Part shown: positions 1 through 5,028 of the stretch, piece after piece | How the letters are laid out: the number at the start of each line of letters is the position of its first letter | Numbering within the stretch: position 1 is the first letter of the stretch | Origin: Phycisphaeraceae bacterium | GTDB lineage: Bacteria; Planctomycetota; Phycisphaerae; Phycisphaerales; Zrk34 | Assembly: GCA_028281485.1 (NCBI GenBank) | Contig: JANQJT010000189.1 | Coordinates: 1-5,844 of the forward strand | Length of the DNA: 5,844 nt | Direction of reading: 5' to 3' | Position numbers and translations under genes: made by a program | Notes under the pieces: generated by a model | Told to the model about the DNA's origin: nothing | Databases searched by the model: none | What the model saw: only the letters and a program-made list of their open reading frames with translations

Positions 1-693
1 ACGCCCTATCAGCCGCCCACGCCCGCGCTCGGCACCGGGTCGCAATCCAACCACGGTGCGCCAGTCGCGGCGAGCTACCTCGAGATGGCGTCCATGAAGC
101 GTGGCCCCAACGCCGATTGGTCCAGCCGTCTGCCCGCCGCCGCACCCGATCCCGACAAGCTCTTCACCCCCGTCCCGCTCAGCGATGATCTGCGCCTGGC
201 CGCGGTGGATCAGCGCGCCGAGCGCCGCGCCTACAGCGGGGCGCCGCCGGTCATCCCCCACGCGATCGATCAGACGGGCGTGGCGTCCTGCCTGGCCTGT
301 CACGAAGACGGCATGCACGTCGGCACCGTCATCGCCCCGCGCATGAGTCACGAGATGTACGCAAACTGCACACAATGTCACGTGGAACTGGTCAACAGGG
401 ACCTGCCGCCCATCGCCGGCCTGCGCGTTGGCGCCAACCGCTTCGAGGGATTGGCCGCGCCCGGCCCCGGCGAGCGTGCCTCGCCCGGCGCCCCGCCCAC
501 CGTGCCGCACACCACGTGGATGCGAGAGAACTGCATGAGCTGTCACGGCGAACTCGCGCAGCAGGGCCTGCGCACCACCCATCCGTGGCGCGTCAACTGC
601 AACCAGTGCCACGCCTCGTCGGCCACGCTGGATCAGATGCAACTGTTAACCACCCCCGGCCCTTGGTCGCATCGGGATACCGTGAATCCATGA
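1..693 (+). CDS. napB: NapB-like tetrahaem cytochrome c, electron-transfer subunit of periplasmic nitrate reductase (5' partial)
   Basis: Likely the periplasmic c-type cytochrome that passes electrons to the molybdenum nitrate reductase NapA. Four CxxCH haem sites are visible: CLACH (289-303), CTQCH (367-381), CMSCH (532-546) and CNQCH (598-612). The first half carries the NapB signature GAPPVIPH before haem 1 and APRMSH before haem 2; their histidines (codons 259-261 and 349-351) are the likely distal ligands. The second half repeats the plan with GAPPTVPH (His 508-510) and THPWR (His 580-582). Ordinary NapB has two haems, so this looks like a tandem duplication. The frame is open from base 1 and no signal peptide follows the first in-window ATG (85), although a c-type cytochrome must be exported, so the true start should lie upstream. 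The TGA stop overlaps the next start (ATGA, 690-693). The NapB relationship is well supported; the exact subfamily and redox partner are inferred. Confidence 0.82.
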   Translation, partial: TPYQPPTPALGTGSQSNHGAPVAASYLEMASMKRGPNADWSSRLPAAAPDPDKLFTPVPLSDDLRLAAVDQRAERRAYSGAPPVIPHAIDQTGVASCLACHEDGMHVGTVIAPRMSHEMYANCTQCHVELVNRDLPPIAGLRVGANRFEGLAAPGPGERASPGAPPTVPHTTWMRENCMSCHGELAQQGLRTTHPWRVNCNQCHASSATLDQMQLLTTPGPWSHRDTVNP

Positions 694-1019
694 CGCCACA
701 CGGCAAACTAACCCGGAGAGAATTATTAACCGGGCGGTTCCGCCAGGCGTGGGATCGCGCCCGCGCCGCCGCCGTGAGTTCGACCACCGAAGCCGAGTCC
801 GCGGTGGCGGTGATCCAGGGCCGACGCTGCCTGGCCTATCGCAACCTCGTGTGCACCACCTGCTACGAACGCTGCCCCGAAGAAGACGCCCTCGTGATCG
901 AATCCGGCCTGCCGCGCGTCGTCTCGGCCAACTGCACGGGGTGCCGGGTCTGCCACGACGTCTGCCCCGCGCCGGAAAACGCCGTGCTCATGATCAATGC
1001 GCAGGACAAGGGGCGGTAA
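690..1019 (+). CDS. napF: NapF-like ferredoxin, two [4Fe-4S] clusters (short form)
   Basis: 109 residues. The N-terminal TRRELLTGRFRQA (8-20) resembles the start of E. coli NapF (SRRGILTGRWRKA). The C-terminal half matches NapF's last two clusters: C47-x7-C55-x2-C58-x3-C62-P, opening with CLAY as in NapF, then C82-x2-C85-x2-C88-x3-C92-P. NapF is a cytoplasmic iron-sulfur accessory protein thought to act on the NapA precursor. Classical NapF is about 160 residues with an extra N-terminal cluster region; here residues 21-45 are a cysteine-free linker, so that part is absent. The RR pair is not followed by a hydrophobic stretch, so this does not look like a Tat export signal. The start at 690 overlaps the napB-like stop by 4 nt, indicating translational coupling. 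The first 15 codons are unusually AT-rich (AGA, TTA, TTA). A generic 2[4Fe-4S] ferredoxin is the alternative. Confidence 0.8.
   Translation: MTPHGKLTRRELLTGRFRQAWDRARAAAVSSTTEAESAVAVIQGRRCLAYRNLVCTTCYERCPEEDALVIESGLPRVVSANCTGCRVCHDVCPAPENAVLMINAQDKGR
1008..1013 (+). promoter_or_regulatory. Ribosome binding site of the 98-residue hypothetical gene
   Basis: AAGGGG lies inside the last codons of the napF-like gene, 7 nt before ATG 1021. It supports that start over the longer open frame that begins at 997 and would overlap napF. Confidence 0.5.
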
Positions 1020-1020
1020 A

Positions 1021-1317
1021 ATGAACAGCATGCCACTGCCCGACCTGCACCAGGCCGATCTCGACGCCGACACCCTCAATCAGCTGTTTGCCGATATCGG
1101 TCAGCTCACACAGGTGATCGAGGTCCTGCCGAAATACCGACAGCGTGATTACACGCCGGACACCCCGATCTCGCTCGATGAGGCACGTGATTTGCTGCGT
1201 GACGGTACAGTATACGGGCTGCAGATCCGCTACATCCACAACGATGCCCAATGGTGGGATACACTGATGCCGGTACCCAATGGGATGCGCCTGGTCCGTA
1301 TCCGACACGACCTGTGA
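1021..1317 (+). CDS. Hypothetical 98-residue protein between napF and moaA
   Basis: I do not recognise this protein. From ATG 1021 it has 98 residues, no cysteine, no signal peptide and no membrane segment, so it is probably a small soluble cytoplasmic protein. The first half is acidic and likely helical (about 12-35). The second half contains a helix-like DEARDLLRDG, then alternating strand-like segments (YGLQIRYIHN, QWWDTLMPVP, MRLVRIRHDL) suggesting a compact beta domain. It does not resemble NapD, which would be the expected small nap chaperone. The start is favoured by an AAGGGG ribosome site (1008-1013), 7 nt upstream; an ATG at 1030 is possible. It begins 1 nt after the napF stop and overlaps moaA by 4 nt (GTGA), so it is co-translated with both. 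Context suggests a role in nitrate reductase maturation or Moco supply, but that is inference only. Confidence 0.7.
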   Translation: MNSMPLPDLHQADLDADTLNQLFADIGQLTQVIEVLPKYRQRDYTPDTPISLDEARDLLRDGTVYGLQIRYIHNDAQWWDTLMPVPNGMRLVRIRHDL

Positions 1318-2309
1318 ATCGAACGCCGCTGTTAACCATGCTCAACGATGCTGACGGCCGAACCATCCGATACCTGCGCCTCTCGCTGACCGAGTCGTGC
1401 CAGATGCGGTGCACCTACTGTCGGCCCGACTGGCTGACCAACACACCGCACCACGATACGCTACAACCCGACGAGATCCACTGGCTCGTCTCGCACCTTG
1501 TCCAACGTCACGGCCTGCGCAAGGTCCGCCTCACCGGCGGCGATCCCACCGCACGCGCCGACCTGCTCGAGATCATCCGACGCATCGCCTCGATCCCCGG
1601 CATCGAAGACCTCGCGATGACCACCAACGGCCTGACCCTTGCCCACCGCGCACACGACTACGCCGCCGCCGGTCTGCGTCGCGTCAACGTCAGCCTCGAC
1701 TCGCTCGATCCTCAACGGTTTACACGCCTGACCGGCGTTGACGCGATGGAGCGTGTGATTCGCGGCATCGACGCCGCACGGCAAGCCGGCCTCGGCCCCG
1801 TCAAGATCAACACCGTCGTCGTCCGTCACAACAACGAAGACGAACTGGTCGACCTCGCACGATTCGCCGCCGAGAGAAGCACGGAGATCCGATTCATCGA
1901 GCTCATGCCCATGGGCCCGCTCGCCGAGCAGTGGGCCGACCGCTACGTCACCGCCGCCGAGATGCGACGCAACCTCGAACAACACTTCACGGGATGGGAG
2001 CCGATCGATCAGGGCTCGGATTCAGCCACGCGTTACGCCGTCACCGATCCGCACGGCAACCATTCCACCGTCGGCTTCATCACACCCATGAGCTGCAACT
2101 TCTGCGACGCGTGCAACCGCATCCGCATCACCAGTCGCGCCCAGCTCTACCCCTGCCTCATGGACAAACCCGCCGGCAGCCTCATGCCCGCGTTCCGCGA
2201 CCGCCGCGATCCCGACCTGCTCGACGACCTGCTCGCGCGCGGCCTATCCCACAAACAACCCCATCACCCGCAAGAGGGCCACGTGGTGATGACACACATC
2301 GGAGGTTGA
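1314..2309 (+). CDS. moaA: GTP 3',8-cyclase MoaA (radical SAM), first step of Moco synthesis
   Basis: Radical SAM enzyme that converts GTP to 3',8-cyclo-GTP, which MoaC turns into cyclic pyranopterin monophosphate. With a GTG start at 1314 it is 331 residues, normal for MoaA. The N-terminal [4Fe-4S] site is C29-x3-C33-x2-C36 after LRLSLTES. The SAM-binding motif reads TGGDP (74-78) where most homologues have GGEP. TTNG (103-106) and the SLDS strand (127-130) follow. The C-terminal substrate cluster is C264-x2-C267-N-R-x11-C281, with an additional C261. The protein ends in the family's conserved Gly-Gly tail (330-331), so the 3' end is intact. The GTG overlaps the preceding stop (GTGA, 1314-1317), the same arrangement as moeA; ATG 1338 is the alternative start (323 residues). 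Neither has a strong ribosome site, so the start is uncertain while the identity is secure. Confidence 0.95.
   Translation: MNRTPLLTMLNDADGRTIRYLRLSLTESCQMRCTYCRPDWLTNTPHHDTLQPDEIHWLVSHLVQRHGLRKVRLTGGDPTARADLLEIIRRIASIPGIEDLAMTTNGLTLAHRAHDYAAAGLRRVNVSLDSLDPQRFTRLTGVDAMERVIRGIDAARQAGLGPVKINTVVVRHNNEDELVDLARFAAERSTEIRFIELMPMGPLAEQWADRYVTAAEMRRNLEQHFTGWEPIDQGSDSATRYAVTDPHGNHSTVGFITPMSCNFCDACNRIRITSRAQLYPCLMDKPAGSLMPAFRDRRDPDLLDDLLARGLSHKQPHHPQEGHVVMTHIGG
2301..2305 (+). promoter_or_regulatory. Strong ribosome binding site inside the moaA tail
   Basis: GGAGG lies 5 nt before ATG 2311 and at the same time encodes the start of MoaA's terminal Gly-Gly. It fixes the start of the carboxymuconolactone decarboxylase-like gene. 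Confidence 0.7.
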
Positions 2310-2310
2310 C

Positions 2311-2658
2311 ATGACAACCGACGCACCCGACAAACTCCCCGGCACCTACAAACGCTTCGCCGCACGCTTCCCCCAACTCACCGACTGTCACGAAACCGTT
2401 GCCCGCGCCGTCGAACAGGCCGGCCCGCTCGACGCCAAGACACTATCGCTGATCAAGATCGGCATCTGTGTCGGTGGGGGGTTGGAGTCGGCGTTGCGCA
2501 GCCACGTTCGCCGCGCCACGCAAGCCGGCGCCACCGAGCAGGAAATCGAACAGGCCATCCTCCTCGGCATGAACACCTGCGGCTTCCCGCGCACCGTCGC
2601 CGCCTGGAGTTGGGCACAGGTGCAGTTCGAACGCGATCGAAACGAACCCAAGGATTAA
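2311..2658 (+). CDS. Carboxymuconolactone decarboxylase/AhpD-fold family protein lacking the CxxC pair
   Basis: 115 residues, soluble, all-helical by appearance. The core, KTLSLIKIGICVGGGLESALRS followed by HVRRA and QAGATEQEIEQAI (about 43-83), matches the CMD domain: a helix with a conserved His (H65), then the AGAT-x-EEI turn. AhpD-type peroxidase partners carry C-x2-C-x3-H; here the equivalent positions are L58 and A61, so disulfide reductase chemistry is not expected from that site. C26, C53 and C90 are elsewhere. A GFPRTVAAWSWA segment (91-102) follows. The gene starts 1 nt after moaA and stops 4 nt before moaD, so it belongs to the operon. It is not a known Moco enzyme. Possibilities are a small-molecule-binding or redox accessory protein for Moco or Nap. 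Family membership is well supported; function is unknown. Confidence 0.8.
   Translation: MTTDAPDKLPGTYKRFAARFPQLTDCHETVARAVEQAGPLDAKTLSLIKIGICVGGGLESALRSHVRRATQAGATEQEIEQAILLGMNTCGFPRTVAAWSWAQVQFERDRNEPKD
2650..2654 (+). promoter_or_regulatory. Ribosome binding site of moaD
   Basis: AAGGA overlaps the last codons of the upstream gene and lies 8 nt before ATG 2663, supporting that start for MoaD. Confidence 0.6.
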
Positions 2659-2662
2659 CCCC

Positions 2663-2911
2663 ATGCGTATCTCCGTACGCCTGTTTGGCCCTCCCGCTGC
2701 GCTCGTCGGTAGCACAGAAGTCGAAGTTGATTTCGATCACGACGCTCCAACCGGTGCGCAGCTGCTCGAACACCTCGCAGCCCAGTTGCCCGAACTGCAA
2801 GACGCCATGCCCGCCGCCCGCCTCGCGGTCAATCACCAATTCGCATCCAATCAGCAGGTCATCCAATCCGAAGACGAGGTCGCCCTCATCGCCATGATCT
2901 CAGGCGGTTAA
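2663..2911 (+). CDS. moaD: Molybdopterin synthase sulfur-carrier subunit MoaD
   Basis: 82-residue ubiquitin-like sulfur carrier, the usual length for MoaD. It starts with a beta strand MRISVRLFGPPAALVG (1-16), typical of the family, has a helix around 31-44 (AQLLEHLAAQLPEL), a VNHQ strand near 56, and ends in an acidic DEVALIAMISGG. The C-terminal Gly81-Gly82 is the site that is adenylated by a MoeB-type enzyme and converted to a thiocarboxylate, which then donates sulfur in the MoaE active site. It is directly followed, after 5 nt, by its partner moaE. Sequence similarity in this family is low, so the call rests on length, fold pattern, GG tail and position. No activating MoeB enzyme is in the window. 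Confidence 0.92.
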   Translation: MRISVRLFGPPAALVGSTEVEVDFDHDAPTGAQLLEHLAAQLPELQDAMPAARLAVNHQFASNQQVIQSEDEVALIAMISGG

Positions 2912-2916
2912 CCCAC

Positions 2917-3315
2917 ATGATTACGATCACGATCCACGAAGGCCCGATCTCTCCCGCCACGCATGAATATACCGATGCTGGCGCCGTGATCTGCTTCGAA
3001 GGCGTCGTACGACCGACCGAAGACGGTCGGCCCATCGAAGCGCTCGATTACGAAGTCTACGAACCGATGGCACAAGCCACACTCAGCCAGATCGCCGAGC
3101 AGACCAGGTCACGGTTCGGCGTGCTCGCCATTGACGTCGCACACAGCCGCGGTCGCGTGCCCGTCGGCCAATGCTCGTTCCGACTGGTCATCGCGGGTAA
3201 GCACCGAAAAGAATCGCTGGCCGCGATGGATCACTACATCGATCGCCTCAAACAGGACGCACCCATCTGGAAGACGCCCGTCTATCTCACACAGAACGCG
3301 GAGACCAAGCCGTGA
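2917..3315 (+). CDS. moaE: Molybdopterin synthase catalytic subunit MoaE
   Basis: 132-residue large subunit of molybdopterin synthase, which with thiocarboxylated MoaD adds two sulfurs to cyclic pyranopterin monophosphate. Family hallmarks seen: AGAVICFEGVVRP with R32; LDYEVYEPMA (43-52); the GKHR site H96-R97; LK at K112; and PIWK with K119, the last two corresponding to the catalytic lysines of E. coli MoaE (K119 and K126). One oddity is HSRGRVPVG (76-84), where most homologues read HRxGxLxxG, so the Arg is one position later. The length is slightly short of E. coli's 150 residues, mainly at the C terminus. The ATG follows the moaD stop by 5 nt with a modest AGGCGG (2902-2907) upstream; the TGA stop overlaps moeA's GTG (3312-3315). 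Confidence 0.95.
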   Translation: MITITIHEGPISPATHEYTDAGAVICFEGVVRPTEDGRPIEALDYEVYEPMAQATLSQIAEQTRSRFGVLAIDVAHSRGRVPVGQCSFRLVIAGKHRKESLAAMDHYIDRLKQDAPIWKTPVYLTQNAETKP

Positions 3316-4532
3316 CACACGCCGCCTCCACGCCCGCCTTCGCTTACCAATCGGTCGACGAGGCCCTGGGTGCGCTGCGCGAGCACCTGACACCTGTCGA
3401 AGCGGAAACGATACCCACCGATCACGCCGCCGGCCGAGTCCTTGCACAAACTGTCGCCACCGATCGGCCAAGCCCCGCATGCGACGTCAGCGCCATGGAC
3501 GGCTACGCCGTACGAACCGAAGACCTGTCGCAATCTACGCTGCCCGTGCCCGCCGAATCGCTCCCCGGTCAAGCGCCCCCCGACATGCCGAACGGCGCAG
3601 CGGTCAAGATCGTCACCGGCGCACCCGTACCCTCTGGCGCCGACGCCGTCATCCCGCGCGAACGCATCGAAGAACACGCCGCATCTATCCAGCTCTCTGA
3701 GGACCTGAACGTCACACCCGGTCAACACATCAGGCGCAAAGGTGAAAACGCACCGGCCGACCTGCCGCTGCTTCAACCCGGCTCACCCCTCACGCCGCCC
3801 GCCTGCGCCGCCGCCTCGGCGTTCGGCCTCGACCAACTCCGCGTTCACCGCAAGCTCCGCCTCTCAGCCATCATCACCGGTAACGAAGTCCTCACACTCG
3901 GCAGCAACCCTCAGCCCTGGCAACTCCGCGACAGCAACGGCCCAACCCTCCACGCCATGTTCGCTCACCTGCCCTGGATCGATTGGCTTTCCACCGCGCA
4001 CACGACCGATGATCCTCAAACACTTCGCGACACCTGCCACCACGCCCTGGAACAATCCGATGCGCTGCTGCTAACCGGCGCCGTCTCCATGGGCGATCAC
4101 GACCACGTCCCCGACACGCTCCGCGAACTCGGCTGCAACATCGTCTTCCACAAGCTGCCCATCCGACCCGGAAAACCCGTGCTCGCAGCCGTCGGCCCCA
4201 ACGGACAACTCGTCGTGGGCCTGCCCGGCAATCCCGTCTCCGTCATGATCACCGCCCGCCGCATCGCCGCCGTCGCGATGCGCCACCGGTCCGGATTTAC
4301 GACAACCGAAATGCCCACGCACGTCACACTTACCAACCCCGACGACAAGACCCTGCACCTGCACTGGTCGCGGCACGTCCGACTCACCTCCGCCGGCCAG
4401 GCCGAACTGATCCACACGCGCGGTTCGGGCGACATCGTTTCCACCGCCGCCTCACACGGCTTTGTTACGATTCCACCCGGACAATGCGGACCCGGCCCCT
4501 GGCCCTACTACCCCTGGCACATCGGAGCGTAA
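3312..4532 (+). CDS. moeA: Molybdopterin molybdenumtransferase MoeA
   Basis: 406 residues, normal for MoeA, which inserts molybdate into adenylated molybdopterin. Motifs in order: SAMDGYAV (60-67), KIVTGAPVPSGADAVIPRE (99-117), RRKGE (141-145), TGNEV (189-193), DSNGP (207-211), TGAVSMGDHD (255-264), PIRPGKP (283-289), LPGNPVS (304-310) and GSGDIVS (371-377) in the C-terminal domain. TGAVSMGD has Ala where the family usually has Gly (GGVSMGD), a mild change. The start is GTG, overlapping the moaE stop by 4 nt; no other start gives a full N terminus, which begins with the usual YQSVDEAL-type helix. The last dozen residues (PGPWPYYPWHIGA) are Pro/aromatic-rich. This is a stand-alone MoeA: no MogA/MoaB domain is fused. 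The stop is 4 nt before moaC. Confidence 0.96.
   Translation: MTHAASTPAFAYQSVDEALGALREHLTPVEAETIPTDHAAGRVLAQTVATDRPSPACDVSAMDGYAVRTEDLSQSTLPVPAESLPGQAPPDMPNGAAVKIVTGAPVPSGADAVIPRERIEEHAASIQLSEDLNVTPGQHIRRKGENAPADLPLLQPGSPLTPPACAAASAFGLDQLRVHRKLRLSAIITGNEVLTLGSNPQPWQLRDSNGPTLHAMFAHLPWIDWLSTAHTTDDPQTLRDTCHHALEQSDALLLTGAVSMGDHDHVPDTLRELGCNIVFHKLPIRPGKPVLAAVGPNGQLVVGLPGNPVSVMITARRIAAVAMRHRSGFTTTEMPTHVTLTNPDDKTLHLHWSRHVRLTSAGQAELIHTRGSGDIVSTAASHGFVTIPPGQCGPGPWPYYPWHIGA
4524..4527 (+). promoter_or_regulatory. Ribosome binding site of moaC
   Basis: GGAG lies 9 nt before ATG 4537 and within the last codons of moeA. It decides the start: the frame is open back to 4462, but the extra 25 residues would overlap moeA and do not resemble MoaC. 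Confidence 0.6.
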
Positions 4533-4536
4533 CCCC

Positions 4537-5028
4537 ATGACCGATCGACTCAGCCACATCGACGAAACCGGACAAGCGAAGATGGTCGACGTCGGCGACA
4601 AGCCCGTCACCGCGCGCCGCGCTATCGCCATCGCCACCGTCTACGCTTCCGCCGAGCTGATCGCTGCCATACGCAACAACGACCTTGCCAAGGGCAATCT
4701 CATCGAGGTCGCCCGCCTCGCCGGCATCCAGGCCGCCAAACGCACCGACCAGCTGATCCCCCTCTGTCACGCCCTCCCGCTCGAACACGCCGACGTCCAG
4801 ATCGAAATCCACGACGACCACCTCGCCATCCGTGCTACCTGTGCCACGACCGCTAAGACCGGCGTCGAGATGGAAGCCCTCACCGCCGCCGCCGTCGCCG
4901 CGCTCACCGTCATCGACATGGGCAAGGCCATCGACAAGACCATGGTCATCGACAACCTCCGCCTCATCGAGAAAACCGGCGGCCGCAGCGGCCACTTCCA
5001 AGCCCCCACGCGCCCGCACCGCCCATGA
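4537..5028 (+). CDS. moaC: Cyclic pyranopterin monophosphate synthase MoaC
   Basis: 163 residues, normal for MoaC. It converts the MoaA product 3',8-cyclo-GTP into cyclic pyranopterin monophosphate in the cytoplasm. The whole family signature is present: LSHIDETGQAKMVDVGDKP at the start, KGNLIEVARLAGIQAAKRT (52-70), LIPLCHALPL (73-82), KTGVEMEALTAAAVAAL (107-123) and IDMGKAIDK (126-134), ending in KTGGRSGHF. Residues matching the E. coli active site are K52, C77-H78, E111, E113, D127 and K130, so the enzyme should be active. It differs from E. coli in small ways, for example KGN for KGD and IDMGKA for YDMCKA. It is separated from moaA by four genes, an unusual order but within the same unit. 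Its TGA overlaps the transporter start (ATGA, 5025-5028). Confidence 0.97.
   Translation: MTDRLSHIDETGQAKMVDVGDKPVTARRAIAIATVYASAELIAAIRNNDLAKGNLIEVARLAGIQAAKRTDQLIPLCHALPLEHADVQIEIHDDHLAIRATCATTAKTGVEMEALTAAAVAALTVIDMGKAIDKTMVIDNLRLIEKTGGRSGHFQAPTRPHRP

Noticed and set aside
85..693. Taking ATG 85 as the true start of the haem protein.
   Set aside because: The frame is open to base 1, no signal peptide follows ATG 85, and no ribosome site precedes it, whereas a c-type cytochrome must be exported. The gene is treated as 5' partial.
1461..1985. A 174-codon reverse-strand open frame inside moaA.
   Set aside because: It is antisense to conserved MoaA sequence, with no ribosome site or recognisable family.
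3014..3031. Short hairpin (CCGACC...GGTCGG) considered as an attenuator.
   Set aside because: It is a 6-bp stem inside the moaE coding region without a T-tract; expected by chance in GC-rich DNA.
4981..4993. Palindrome GGCCGC-A-GCGGCC, considered as a terminator stem or regulator site.
   Set aside because: It lies within moaC codons for the conserved GGRSG motif, has a 1-nt centre and no following T-run.
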